DNA from: Anaerolineales bacterium
Lineage (GTDB): Bacteria > Chloroflexota > Anaerolineae > Anaerolineales > UBA6668
Direction of reading: 5' to 3'
Assembly: GCA_020630175.1 (NCBI GenBank)
Contig: JAHDBW010000002.1
Location: 51,364-89,402, forward strand
DNA: 38,039 nucleotides
Shown: positions 1 through 8,497 of the stretch, one piece after another
Numbering within the stretch: position 1 is the stretch's first letter
Layout: each line of letters begins with the position of its first letter
The notes under the pieces: model-generated
What the model was told of the DNA's origin: nothing
Seen by the model: the letters and a program-made list of their open reading frames with translations, nothing else
Database searches by the model: none
Translations under genes and position numbers: made by a program

Positions 1-494
1 ATGCTGCCGCCGCTGAAGCCGCTGCTGCTGAACAAGCTGCCGCAGATGCCGCCGCCGCTGAAACCGCTGCTGCTGAGAAAGCTGCCGCAGATGCTGCCGC
101 CGCTGAAGCCGCTGCTGCTGAACAAGCTGCCGCAGATGCCGCCGCTGCTGAAACCGCTGCTGCTGAGAAAGCTGCTGCAGATGCTGCCGCCGCCCCTGCT
201 GAAATGGCCGCAAGCGCTGCAAGTGCTGCTGCAGGCAAAATTACAATCAAAAATGACGCTAGCCATGACATGCTAATTCGCATGACAGGCGCAGGCACTA
301 TTGATGTGTATGTCAAAGCAAATTCTAGTATGGTGTTAGATGCCGCTGTTGGCGCTTACACAGGCGAGATCAATGGCCCTAATGGTCAATTGGTCGGTGA
401 ACAAAACTTCTCTGAAAACAGCACGCTCCGCATTTTTGATATCCCAGGCACACCTTGGGCCCCAGATTATGCGTTCGGTGCAGTTGCAGAATAA
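1..494 (+). CDS. Alanine-rich repeat protein, 5' partial
   Basis: The reading frame enters from outside the window; the first complete codon begins at base 3. The visible 163 residues have two parts. The first 65 or so are almost pure Ala with periodic Glu, Gln, Lys and Asp, built from a 15-residue unit (45 bp) repeated about four times. Alternate 45-bp copies match best, so the higher-order unit is 90 bp (1-90 and 91-180). This should form a long alpha-helix or coiled coil. The last 97 residues form a compact, probably beta-rich domain (GKITIKND to GAVAE) with alternating hydrophobic residues and no family I recognise. The +1 frame is also open through the repeat, but only because of the repeat; the frame used here runs on into the non-repetitive C-terminal domain and its stop at 492-494. 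A strong terminator follows. Function unknown. Confidence 0.75.
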   Translation, partial: AAAAEAAAAEQAAADAAAAETAAAEKAAADAAAAEAAAAEQAAADAAAAETAAAEKAAADAAAAPAEMAASAASAAAGKITIKNDASHDMLIRMTGAGTIDVYVKANSSMVLDAAVGAYTGEINGPNGQLVGEQNFSENSTLRIFDIPGTPWAPDYAFGAVAE

Positions 495-551
495 GCGCCT
501 AAGCACAGATCATCCTTTGCACGCGCAGAGAGGTTGAGCTGCTAAAGAATA

Positions 552-587
552 AAAAAGGCCATGCTGATTGTTCAGCATGGCCTTTTT
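552..587. terminator. Bidirectional intrinsic terminator
   Basis: A perfect 16-bp stem (aaaaaggccatgctga / tcagcatggccttttt) with a TTGT loop is followed by T-rich sequence on + and by a T run on - as well. It sits between the convergent Ala-rich gene and gcvPT and can end both transcripts. Confidence 0.9.
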
Positions 588-607
588 CTTTTTCAAACTT
601 GCGTTAC

Positions 608-3600
608 CTAACCGAGGATTTTGCCCCAGCTTGGCACCATTAGCCGTTCACCAACGGCTACGTCGGTTTTGGCGCTTTCGTTATTTTCATCAACTTTGGA
701 GAAAATGCCGATGACAGCCTCTGGCTTAGCAGCCTTGATGTTCACATAGGCTAACCCAACCAACAAGCCGTCACTGCCCGGTGCAGCGGAGGTCACTTTG
801 CCAATCACCTTGCCACGCTTGTCAATCACCGGATCGCCGTAGTGCGGGGCGCGAATGCCTTTGCTTTCAAAGCCAAAGCGCACAACTTCCATCGTGCGGG
901 CTTCGTTATGGGCAATAAAGGCGTCTTTGCCAATGAACCAGTCTTTGTCCGTTTTGACCGCCCAGCCCATGCCAGCATCATCTACGCCGAGGTTCATGGT
1001 GCCAGCCATTTCTAGGCCATATAGCGGCAAGCCTGCTTCTGTGCGCAAGCTATCGCGCGCGGCTAGACCACACGGCATAAGCCCGTGCTCTTTGCCTGCG
1101 GCTAGCAAGGCCGTCCACAAGTCCGCCAGTTGATCTGGGTGTGCAAACAGCTCATAGCCTAGCTTTTCACCGGTGTAGCCCGTGCGCACGACGAACAGGT
1201 CAAACCCACCGAGTGTCGCTTGCGTAATAGCCGTCCGTTTCATCGCATTGACTGCTTCCACATCGCCACCGAGCGCGTTAAGCACTGCGTTACTGGTTGG
1301 TCCTTGCAGCGCAATCACATTGCGACGATTAGCACCACTTTCAGCAGCGCGCAAATCGGTAAGCGTTACGCCTGCACGACCGCTGAGCGTTTTGTTCGGA
1401 TCTGCATTGTCTACTTTGACTTCACCAGCCAACACAGCGCGGACCCATGCCTGATCTTTCGCATCATTAGACGCATTGACCACTAGCATGAAGTGATCTT
1501 CCGCGAGCCGGTAGAACAGCAGATCATCGATGACATCTGCGTCAGGCGTCATAAAGTGCGTGTAGCGCGAGCGCCCAACCTTGAGCGTGCTCACTTTATT
1601 GCCCACTAACTGATCTAAGAATTCAGCCGCCGTTGCGCCGGTAATTTGCCACACACCCATGTGACTCACATCAAACAAGCCGCTGGCGGTACGAACCGCG
1701 TTGTGCTCCGCAGACACAGATGAATACCAAACTGGCATATCGTAGCCCGCGAATGGCACCATCTTGCCGCCTAACGCTTGGTGCGTGGCGTGTAGCGCGG
1801 TGGTCATTAGGAAGTCGCCCTCTGGTTCTGTCCAGTCAAAGGCTGGGAGACCAGCTGGTTGTTTGGCTGGTTTGCTAATTGGGGCGTCTGAGTAACTATC
1901 AATTGGCAAACAGGCGCAGACCAAGTTGCGATCCCCGTAAACGTTGTCAATGCGACCGACGTGTGGCCAGAACTTATTGTCACGTAGCCACGGCGCTGGA
2001 TAGGCCGCGTCATCACGCGAGTATGGTCGATCCCAGCCGTCTGCCATCAGTTGTTGCGCCGTGTGCGGTGCATTGTGCAGCGCACTACTTTCATAATCGG
2101 CTTTGCCATCGGCAATCGCTTGGATTTCAGCGCGAATGGCAATCATCGCGTCACAGAAGCGGTCGAGTTCAGCGAGGCTTTCGCTTTCGGTTGGCTCAAT
2201 CATCAACGTGCCCGGCACTGGCCAAGACATGGTTGGGGCGTGGAAGCCATAGTCCATCAGGCGCTTGGCAACGTCTTCTACGTTGACGTGCGTTTCGTTT
2301 TCAATGTCGCGCAAGTCCAGAATACATTCGTGCGCCACGCGGCCTTGTGAGCCTTTGTACAGCACTGGATAGTGATCTGCTAAACGGGTGGCAATATAGT
2401 TGCCGTTCAGAATAGCGATTTTGGTCGCATCTTCCAACCCATCTGGCCCCATCATGCGAATATAGGCATAAGGAATAGTCAGAATGAGCGCGCTACTCCA
2501 AGGGGCAGCATTGACTGGCAAGACGGCATTATCACCCCCGGTGCTAATCAGCGGATGCCCAGGCAAGAACGGCGCAAGGTGTGCCCCAACGCCAATTGGC
2601 CCCATGCCCGGTCCGCCACCACCGTGTGGGATACAGAACGTTTTATGCAGGTTCAAGTGACAAACGTCCGCGCCAATTTCACCCGGACTGGTCAGCCCGA
2701 CTTGGGCGTTCATGTTCGCGCCGTCCATATAGACTTGGCCGCCATTGTCATGCACAAGCTGGCACACTTCGCGGATATTTTCTTCAAACACGCCGTGCGT
2801 TGAAGGATAGGTCACCATCAAAGCCGCAAGATTGTCAGCATGTTCAGCTGCGAGGGTACGCAGCGCATCCATTTCAATGTTGCCGTCGTCATCACTTGGC
2901 ACAATCACAACCTTCATGCCAGACATGACCGCGCTAGCCGGGTTAGTGCCGTGTGCAGAGCTAGGGATCAGACACACGTCGCGGTGTGCTTCGCCCCGTG
3001 ATTGATGCCACGCGCGAATGACCATCATGCCTGCATATTCCCCTTGCGCCCCAGAGTTTGGTTGCAAAGAGACCGCTGCAAAGCCGGTAACATCGGCCAG
3101 CCAGCGCTCAAGCCGTTCAAAAAGGTCGGCGTAACCAGCAGCTTGCTCTACTGGCACAAACGGGTGCAAGTTGGCAAAGCCCGGCCAAGTGATGGGCATC
3201 ATCTCCGCCGTCGAGTTGAGCTTCATCGTACAAGAGCCCAGCGGGATCATGGAGTGCGTCAGCGACAGGTCACGATTTTGCAGCTTTTGCATGTAGCGCA
3301 ACAGCTCAGTTTCTGAGTGATAGGTGTTGAACACCGGATGCGTCATAAAGTCGCTTTCACGGCGATGCGCAGCTGGAATTTCGATGCTGACTTCATCGGC
3401 CAAGCTCTCTAAGTCAAAGCGGGCATTGGCTGGCGCAAATACACCTAAGAGTTGGCGCAAGTCGGCGACGGTTGTGGCTTCGTCTAAGCTGACCCCAACG
3501 GTTGCCGCATTGATCTGCGCGAGGTTTACATCAGCAGCGTGGGCTTTGCTGTGCAGGTCAGCCGTTGCAGCGGGGCCACCGCTAACGTACAGCGTATCAA

Positions 3601-4783
3601 ACACGGTCTCAGACACGGTGTAGCCGAAGCTCTTGAGCGAGGCTTGCACCATTTTTGTCATCATGTGCACGCGTTCGGCAATGTCACGTAGCCCATCTGG
3701 CCCGTGATAGACCGCGTACATGGCAGACACAATCGCCGGTAGCGCTTGGGCAGTACAGACGTTACTGGTGGCACTTTCACGGCGGATATGTTGTTCCCGC
3801 GCTTGCAGAGAAAGGCGATAAGCAGGCTTGCCATCTACATCACGCGAGACGCCAATCAGACGGCCCGGCAACGCGCGTTTTAGTTTGTCACGCACGGCCA
3901 TGTAAGCGGCATGTGGGCCACCATAGCCAAGCGGCATGCCAAAGCGCTGGGTGTTCCCCACCACAACGTCGGCACCAAATTGTTTTGGTTCGCGCAGCAT
4001 GGTCAGTGCTAACAAATCAGCCGCAACCACAAGTTGCGCTTTGACAGCGTGCAGCGCTTCGGCCAAGGCATCATAGGCATGAATAGCACCGCTAGCAGCT
4101 GGATATTGCACCAACGCACCAAAGACGTTGGCGTCGATTTCAAAGTCGGTATGGTCAGCAACGATCACGTCGATGCCGAGTGGTTCCGCGCGGCCTTGAA
4201 TGACAGCCAGCGTTTGCGGGAACACATCGGCAGCAACCAAGAAGGCGTTGGCCGTTGATTTGCGCTTGCGGGCCCGGTGCGCCAAGAGCATGGCTTCAGC
4301 GGCAGCAGTGGCTTCGTCTAGCAACGATGCGTTGGCAATGTCCATGCCGGTTAGGTCACTAACCATGGTTTGGAAGTTGAGCAAGGCTTCTAAGCGGCCC
4401 TGCGCAATTTCGGGTTGATATGGCGTGTACTGCGTGTACCAGCCGGGGTTTTCTAAAATATTGCGTTGAATAACCGGCGGCGTGAGGCAAGAATAGTAGC
4501 CTTGACCAATGAAGCTGCGTTTCAGCTCATTGTTGTTGGCCATGCCTTGTAATTCAGCAAGCAGCTCTGATTCGGTTAGCGCCGCTGGAATTGCATGCAA
4601 TGCCGGGCTGAGAATGTCAGCCGGTACGGTTTGCGCGATGAGTTCGTCTAGCGATTCGACATCAAGCACTTCTAACATGCGATGTAAATCTGGCGAGCCA
4701 ACGCCTAGGTGACGGCGCGCGAATGTGTCACGCAAGCCAAGCCGTTGTGCGTTGGTGGAGGTTGAAGATGTTGTCCCTAACAT
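608..4783 (-). CDS. gcvPT: Fused glycine dehydrogenase (P protein) - aminomethyltransferase (T protein)
   Basis: One 1391-residue chain carries two glycine cleavage enzymes. Residues 1 to about 960 are a full-length P protein (EC 1.4.4.2), which decarboxylates glycine and passes the aminomethyl group to lipoyl-GcvH. The PLP lysine is K714 in the motif [16 protein letters not shown], and the chain reaches the usual P-protein ending near [15 protein letters not shown] linker of about 30 Pro/Ala/Lys-rich residues follows. Residues 993-1391 are a complete T protein (EC 2.1.2.10), from [14 protein letters not shown] through the folate-binding [14 protein letters not shown] stretch. P and T are normally separate proteins. 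The T part begins with an in-frame ATG at 1805-1807 preceded by AGAGGG about 10 nt upstream, so a separate T protein could also be made. The start at 4783 has GGAAG 8 nt upstream. The gene follows gcvH by 107 nt and shares its riboswitch-controlled transcript. Confidence 0.96.
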   Translation of the reverse strand: MLGTTSSTSTNAQRLGLRDTFARRHLGVGSPDLHRMLEVLDVESLDELIAQTVPADILSPALHAIPAALTESELLAELQGMANNNELKRSFIGQGYYSCLTPPVIQRNILENPGWYTQYTPYQPEIAQGRLEALLNFQTMVSDLTGMDIANASLLDEATAAAEAMLLAHRARKRKSTANAFLVAADVFPQTLAVIQGRAEPLGIDVIVADHTDFEIDANVFGALVQYPAASGAIHAYDALAEALHAVKAQLVVAADLLALTMLREPKQFGADVVVGNTQRFGMPLGYGGPHAAYMAVRDKLKRALPGRLIGVSRDVDGKPAYRLSLQAREQHIRRESATSNVCTAQALPAIVSAMYAVYHGPDGLRDIAERVHMMTKMVQASLKSFGYTVSETVFDTLYVSGGPAATADLHSKAHAADVNLAQINAATVGVSLDEATTVADLRQLLGVFAPANARFDLESLADEVSIEIPAAHRRESDFMTHPVFNTYHSETELLRYMQKLQNRDLSLTHSMIPLGSCTMKLNSTAEMMPITWPGFANLHPFVPVEQAAGYADLFERLERWLADVTGFAAVSLQPNSGAQGEYAGMMVIRAWHQSRGEAHRDVCLIPSSAHGTNPASAVMSGMKVVIVPSDDDGNIEMDALRTLAAEHADNLAALMVTYPSTHGVFEENIREVCQLVHDNGGQVYMDGANMNAQVGLTSPGEIGADVCHLNLHKTFCIPHGGGGPGMGPIGVGAHLAPFLPGHPLISTGGDNAVLPVNAAPWSSALILTIPYAYIRMMGPDGLEDATKIAILNGNYIATRLADHYPVLYKGSQGRVAHECILDLRDIENETHVNVEDVAKRLMDYGFHAPTMSWPVPGTLMIEPTESESLAELDRFCDAMIAIRAEIQAIADGKADYESSALHNAPHTAQQLMADGWDRPYSRDDAAYPAPWLRDNKFWPHVGRIDNVYGDRNLVCACLPIDSYSDAPISKPAKQPAGLPAFDWTEPEGDFLMTTALHATHQALGGKMVPFAGYDMPVWYSSVSAEHNAVRTASGLFDVSHMGVWQITGATAAEFLDQLVGNKVSTLKVGRSRYTHFMTPDADVIDDLLFYRLAEDHFMLVVNASNDAKDQAWVRAVLAGEVKVDNADPNKTLSGRAGVTLTDLRAAESGANRRNVIALQGPTSNAVLNALGGDVEAVNAMKRTAITQATLGGFDLFVVRTGYTGEKLGYELFAHPDQLADLWTALLAAGKEHGLMPCGLAARDSLRTEAGLPLYGLEMAGTMNLGVDDAGMGWAVKTDKDWFIGKDAFIAHNEARTMEVVRFGFESKGIRAPHYGDPVIDKRGKVIGKVTSAAPGSDGLLVGLAYVNIKAAKPEAVIGIFSKVDENNESAKTDVAVGERLMVPSWGKILG

Positions 4784-4817
4784 TTAAGTCTTCCGTATTG
4801 AGTTGTAGGCAGAGCAG

Positions 4818-4881
4818 GATAGAGGATAGAAGGTAGCAGATAGCGGCATGCACCCCTATCGTCTATCTTCCATCCGCTATC
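4818..4881. repeat. Large imperfect inverted repeat between gcvH and gcvPT
   Basis: Arms of 27-29 nt (4818-4846 and 4855-4881) pair with about five mismatches around an 8-nt loop. Each arm is made of degenerate GATAG / GGTAG words. The outermost 9 bp (AGATAGCGG / CCGCTATCT at 4838-4882) also pair perfectly in an alternative fold. No T run follows, so it looks like an intercistronic mRNA hairpin rather than a terminator. Confidence 0.7.
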
Positions 4882-4890
4882 TTTCGTTGT

Positions 4891-5271
4891 TTATTCTGCG
4901 CGGTAAGCGGTGTAAGCAGCGGAGTCCATTAGCTTTTCAAGTTGGCTTGCATCAGACATTTTTATCTTGATGAGCCAGCCTTCTTCAAATGGGCTTTCGT
5001 TTACGGTTTCTGGGGTGTCTTCTAAATCGTTGTGAACTTCAACGACCTCGCCAGAAATAGGGGTAATCAGGTCAGAGGCTGCTTTGACAGATTCAATCGT
5101 GCCAAAGACGTCACCGACTTCGAACGTATCGCCTTCGCTTGGCAATTCAAGATAGACAATGTCTGACAGGGCATCTTGCGCGTAGTGCGTGACGCCAATA
5201 GTGGCAATATCACCCTCAACGCGAATCCATTCATCGTCTTCGGTGTACTTCAAATCGACAGGATTATTCAT
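4891..5271 (-). CDS. gcvH: Glycine cleavage system H protein
   Basis: This 126-residue lipoyl carrier protein shuttles the aminomethyl group between the P, T and L proteins. The length is normal for GcvH. The lipoyl-attachment lysine is K63 in FGTIESVKAASDL, the family signature, within the expected hammerhead beta-barrel (residues about 20-100). The start is set by AAGGAG 7 nt before the ATG. It is the first gene after the glycine riboswitch and lies 107 nt upstream of the fused gcvPT gene, so the two form one operon expressed when glycine is abundant. The L protein (dihydrolipoyl dehydrogenase) and lipoylation genes are not in the window. Confidence 0.97.
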   Translation of the reverse strand: MNNPVDLKYTEDDEWIRVEGDIATIGVTHYAQDALSDIVYLELPSEGDTFEVGDVFGTIESVKAASDLITPISGEVVEVHNDLEDTPETVNESPFEEGWLIKIKMSDASQLEKLMDSAAYTAYRAE

Positions 5272-5337
5272 TTATTAACTCCTTTGAAAAAGGTGTGGCG
5301 GGAGGTGGTGGTGGGTCTCCCTGAACTTAAATAAAAA

Positions 5338-5370
5338 AGGGACGCGGCAATTGTATTGCATAGCGCCCCT
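5338..5370 (-). terminator. Riboswitch expression platform: intrinsic terminator
   Basis: On the minus strand AGGGGCGC pairs with GCGTCCCT (8 bp with one G-U), followed by a TTTTTTATTT tail (5337-5328). Its 5' arm (5363-5370) overlaps the 3' side of the second aptamer's closing helix. Glycine-stabilised aptamer folding should therefore prevent the terminator, making this a genetic ON switch. Confidence 0.8.
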
Positions 5371-5573
5371 TTCTGTCGAAAAACCTGAGAGATTGACAAA
5401 CGCTTTGCTAAACAAAACGTTCGCTTGCCCCGTGGGTGTCTTTAATCGCAACCGCGACAAAGCCTTTCCAGAGAAGGTCTACATCTATAAGGTCCGGTTA
5501 CCTGAGAGTTTCACTCACGAGCACGCAAGCTTGCACCTTCGGTGGCTGCCTTTGCAGCGCTCTCCCCAATAGA
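5364..5573 (-). promoter_or_regulatory. Tandem glycine riboswitch
   Basis: Read on the minus strand, two aptamers of the glycine riboswitch class follow each other. Aptamer 1 (about 5570-5495) has GGGGAGAGC, the CACCGAAGGTGCAAGC core and AAACTCTCAGGTAACCGGAC. Aptamer 2 (about 5480-5366) has TCTCTGGAAAGGC, a CACCCACGGGGCAAGCG core, AATCTCTCAGG and the closing GACAGAAAGGGG. The short linker between them is typical of the cooperative tandem form. It lies directly upstream of gcvH and ends in an intrinsic terminator, the standard arrangement for controlling glycine cleavage. Confidence 0.95.
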
Positions 5574-5588
5574 TGAAATGGTAAGTAG

Positions 5589-5617
5589 ATTGTATGAAAG
5601 GGTTGGGTAAGTGTCAA
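5589..5617 (-). promoter_or_regulatory. Promoter of the gcv operon
   Basis: On the minus strand TTGACA (5617-5612) and TACAAT (5594-5589) are separated by exactly 17 nt, close to a perfect sigma-70 consensus. Transcription should start near 5582, right at the 5' end of the riboswitch. Confidence 0.85.
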
Positions 5618-5665
5618 CAATTCTACGGGTTGGGAATTTTTTCACGAGTGACTGCTGCCTGCCGC

Positions 5666-7501
5666 CTACGGTTTCTCTCGGCGCAAGCTATACACAAACA
5701 TGCCCGCTAACGTGCCAAACATCAAAACACTGCCCCCAATAAGCCCCCACAGCAGCACGAGGCTTTGCGTTGAGAGCGCTGGCGCGATCGGCACTGTTTC
5801 TACAGCGGGTTGTGTGGCTAATAAGGGCACCGCAACCGTGGTATTCGTTGGCGCTACGGGCACTGCGGCAAGTACGGCCAAGGTTTTACTTGGGGCTATC
5901 GCGGCAACTGTTGTCGCAGTGGAGGTGGCTGTAGGGATGGCTGTTGCAATTGCTGTGGCCGTAAGTGTTGCGGTTGGCGTTGGCACGGCTGTGTGCGTTT
6001 CGGTTGGTAACGACACTGCTGTTGGCGCCACGGTAATTATTAGGGGCACAGGGGTAAGCACTGCAACGTTCCCGTTATTAGCAAGCGCTTGGGTTGGCAG
6101 CGGCGTTGCAGTGGCCGTAGGTGGCAATGGTGTGGCAGTTGGAATTGGCACTGGCGTGTCTACAGTAGCAGCAGCAACAAACCAGTCGATACGGTAATCA
6201 AAGTTATCGGGTTGCCAGGTGTAACACGTGCCACCTTCTACATACGTGGTTTGGTTGATCAACGCGCCAATAATCTCATATCCAGAGATTGCATCTAAAC
6301 AGAACGTATGCCCGTCAATTGAAATTTGCACTTCCCCTACAAATGGGTTGCCCGTTTGCAAGCCAGTTGCAGGCTGCTGTTGATACACACAACCCTGCAT
6401 TGCGTTTCCATACCAACATGGCGCGCCAACAACCGTTTGCACCAGCGTAAGATCAGGCGTTTGCGCTTCAGTAGAGTCTGGCGCGTCAGCTGGCGCGCTC
6501 AGCGCTTGGAGTGCGGCAATCCAATCGGCGGCAGAGCGATTGGCAAATTTTTGCTCAACATGAATAAACCGACCGGTGTAACTTGACGCGCCCGTGCCAC
6601 AGACCGCGCCTGCCGCAACGCCGTTGATCAGCCGCCCTTGGGTATTTGTAGTGCCATGCAGCGTGCACCCGGGCGTGTCTCCGGGTACGTTTACAATCCA
6701 AGTTGGATTCTGCTCGATTAACTTTTCTTTGAGCACTGAAATTGGGTCGGTTGGGCTTGCTGCATTAGCAGAGCCATGCGTCATGTACACATCCACACCA
6801 GCACATGTTGATGCGCCCATCCCATGAAATTGCAGAGACGTTACATCTGACCGGCTTGCGTGAATGCGGGCTACCGCAGTGTGGAAGAAGTTTTCTGTAT
6901 TGTGGGCAACATCCGCGACTTCAAAAGACCCCTGACAGGCACTTACCACGCTATTCGCATGGCGATGGCTACCCGCAGCAACATATGTGTACGCGCCGGT
7001 GCCTTTGAAGATACCAATGCCTTGATCGTCTGTATTGGAGTCGTGTTTGGGGTGAGAAACGTCAATGCTGTAGTAAAGCAACGGCGTTGGATTGATAATA
7101 AAGGTTCCCCAACCGAGATCTACAATATTATTATCGTCACTATCGGCAGTTTCAAAGGCCACACAATAATCAACTGAATTATCTGCGTCTGTAAACGTTT
7201 TTACGGTGTAAATCCCCGCAAGTGATGCTGGCAGCACAATTCCATCGCACTGGCCAGCTAACATTTGCGTAACCAGCGTGTCCCAATCTGCTTGTTGCGC
7301 AGTTGTCGGAATGCTAACCGTTTCTACATCTTCGCCCGGCATTTGTGCCGCAATACACGCCACTAGGGCTTCTAGGGTTGTTGCTGTCGGGCAATCTAAC
7401 GTTTGCGCTGCAGATACCGTGGGTACCCCATACGCAAAAATGAGTCCCAAACTTAGGCTTAGAATCAAGCGTATTTTATTGCGTTGGGCACGACCATACA
7501 T
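5666..7501 (-). CDS. Secreted, stalked and membrane-anchored protein of unknown activity
   Basis: A 611-residue surface protein. Residues 1-32 form a signal peptide (Lys/Arg-rich start, hydrophobic core, AAQTLDC after the cleavage region). Residues about 33-340 form a Cys-rich globular domain with conserved-looking His motifs: HPKHDSNTDDQG, AGSHRHAN, DVAHNTENFFH and LQFHGMG. These could bind a metal and faintly recall N-formylglutamate or poly-gamma-glutamate hydrolase-type folds, but I cannot assign a family. A smaller Cys-containing domain spans about 355-450. Residues about 450-575 are a low-complexity Pro/Thr/Ala stalk. A C-terminal transmembrane helix (about 580-604) ends in RREKP, consistent with anchoring to the cell surface. 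The stalk type is common in Chloroflexota secreted proteins. The ATG at 7501 has only a weak AGGA 14 nt upstream. Confidence 0.8.
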   Translation of the reverse strand: MYGRAQRNKIRLILSLSLGLIFAYGVPTVSAAQTLDCPTATTLEALVACIAAQMPGEDVETVSIPTTAQQADWDTLVTQMLAGQCDGIVLPASLAGIYTVKTFTDADNSVDYCVAFETADSDDNNIVDLGWGTFIINPTPLLYYSIDVSHPKHDSNTDDQGIGIFKGTGAYTYVAAGSHRHANSVVSACQGSFEVADVAHNTENFFHTAVARIHASRSDVTSLQFHGMGASTCAGVDVYMTHGSANAASPTDPISVLKEKLIEQNPTWIVNVPGDTPGCTLHGTTNTQGRLINGVAAGAVCGTGASSYTGRFIHVEQKFANRSAADWIAALQALSAPADAPDSTEAQTPDLTLVQTVVGAPCWYGNAMQGCVYQQQPATGLQTGNPFVGEVQISIDGHTFCLDAISGYEIIGALINQTTYVEGGTCYTWQPDNFDYRIDWFVAAATVDTPVPIPTATPLPPTATATPLPTQALANNGNVAVLTPVPLIITVAPTAVSLPTETHTAVPTPTATLTATAIATAIPTATSTATTVAAIAPSKTLAVLAAVPVAPTNTTVAVPLLATQPAVETVPIAPALSTQSLVLLWGLIGGSVLMFGTLAGMFVYSLRREKP

Positions 7502-7542
7502 TGCAGGATTTCCTATAACACCCTCTACTGAACGTAGGCTAG

Positions 7543-7573
7543 ATTATAGTGAGGCATAGGATGCCTGCCTATG
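7543..7573 (-). promoter_or_regulatory. -10 element with adjacent palindrome upstream of the secreted-protein gene
   Basis: On the minus strand a TATAAT hexamer lies about 40 nt upstream of the ATG at 7501. Directly upstream, where the -35 region and spacer would be, is the inverted repeat GCATAGG...CCTATGC (7553-7573). No good -35 is visible, so an activator or repressor site is plausible. Confidence 0.5.
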
Positions 7574-7609
7574 CTCCGCTCATCCCGTTTAACTGTCAAC
7601 CTATAGTGT

Positions 7610-8161
7610 TTACACGCCGTCTGGTAAGTCCCAAGTGTCTAGCGGCTGGACCCGGCTGGCTTCGATAGCGTCAGCATCCCACAGCTTAGAAAATGCCAAG
7701 GCGCGCGGGCATTGCGGGTAGGATTCATCTACCGTGATTAGCAGCCCTTGCAGTAAGCGGGCCTCATCATCTGGATTGAAAATCTGCATTTCAATCCCGC
7801 GTGCGGCCAATTGTTCAGCGTCTAGCTGCTCTACGCGCCCGTTGACGCGCGCTGTCACGTCCTGCCCCGGAATCATAAAAAACAGCCCGACCTTCGGGTT
7901 ATCTTCAAAATTCTCATACGACTGAAACAGTTTATTGCCGCGCACATCGGGGATGAGCAAATGCGTGTCATCAATGACTTTGACAAAGCCCGGCTGACCG
8001 CCTTTGGGCGAGGCGTCGCAGTCGCCATTGGCATTGCTGGAGGCCATCACGAGGAACGGCGCACGCTGAATAAACGCTTGCACCCAAGGTTGCATATACG
8101 GCAATACTTTTTTTGCGGCGCGTCCTTTGGGCGCGCCAAATTTTGCTTGTGCTGCATTCAT
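7610..8161 (-). CDS. FMN-dependent PPOX-type flavoprotein (pyridoxamine phosphate oxidase family)
   Basis: A 183-residue protein of the split-barrel flavin-binding superfamily. It resembles the actinobacterial MSMEG_1061-like group of FMN-dependent PPOX proteins. Recognisable parts are FLVMASSNANGDCDASPKGG (residues about 36-55), the strand/turn IPDVRGNKLFQSYENFEDNPKVGLFFMIPG, and the C-terminal SYPQCPRALAFSKLWD region. These proteins bind FMN or F420 and act as small oxidoreductases; the substrate is not predictable. The reading frame is open 21 codons further upstream, but AAGGAG sits 6 nt before the ATG at 8161, which fixes that start. It lies 108 nt upstream of the secreted-protein gene on the same strand. 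Confidence 0.88.
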   Translation of the reverse strand: MNAAQAKFGAPKGRAAKKVLPYMQPWVQAFIQRAPFLVMASSNANGDCDASPKGGQPGFVKVIDDTHLLIPDVRGNKLFQSYENFEDNPKVGLFFMIPGQDVTARVNGRVEQLDAEQLAARGIEMQIFNPDDEARLLQGLLITVDESYPQCPRALAFSKLWDADAIEASRVQPLDTWDLPDGV

Positions 8162-8252
8162 TGAAAGCTCCTTAATCGCTAATAGATTGTCTGCAATGGC
8201 GTTAACTATACAGGCCGCTGTCAATGCTTAGCCCTTGTGATTAGTTCTGAAG

Positions 8253-8294
8253 CAACCGAGTAGTGTTACTTCGCGAAGTGACACTATTCGGTTG
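8253..8294. repeat. REP-like palindrome, copy 1
   Basis: A 42-nt near-perfect palindrome (21-nt arms, two mismatches) with core GTAGTGTTACTTCGCGAAGTG. It lies in the 336-base gap between the PPOX gene and pepF and shares the GTAGTG-YY-AC-YY-CGC core with the palindromes at 10381-10427 and 37115-37151. Confidence 0.75.
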
Positions 8295-8303
8295 TTAAAA
8301 CAA

Positions 8304-8332
8304 AAACACCTCGATGATCAGTCAAGGTGTTT
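8304..8332 (-). terminator. Terminator downstream of pepF
   Basis: Stem AAACACCT / AGGTGTTT with a 13-nt loop, followed on the minus strand by TTTTTGTTTT-like sequence. It lies 165 nt after the pepF stop, so the transcript has a long 3' untranslated region (8333-8497). Confidence 0.7.
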
Positions 8333-8497
8333 CTGTTAGTTGATATGGCAGAAGCCAGATCGGTAAAGTAGGTAGGTGATTACAGTTTATGTAATTTTCC
8401 GACAACCAAAGATAAAGATAGCCTTAAGTTTTGGTTACTTAACTTGTGATCTGGTTTTAGAAAAGTAGCGCCTTTTACAAAACGTTTACCTGAAGGG

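Noticed and set aside
1-276. Open frame of Leu/Pro/Lys repeats starting at base 1
   Set aside because: It is the shifted reading of the 45-bp repeat; the Ala-rich frame continues into a non-repetitive domain and a stop followed by a terminator, so that is the real frame.
5275-5572. Short open frames on both strands upstream of gcvH
   Set aside because: They lie within the glycine riboswitch and its expression platform; the sequence is explained by conserved RNA structure.
5700-6197. 165-residue Ala/Val/Gly-rich frame on the plus strand
   Set aside because: It is the complement of the Pro/Thr/Ala stalk of the secreted protein, which keeps the opposite strand free of stops.
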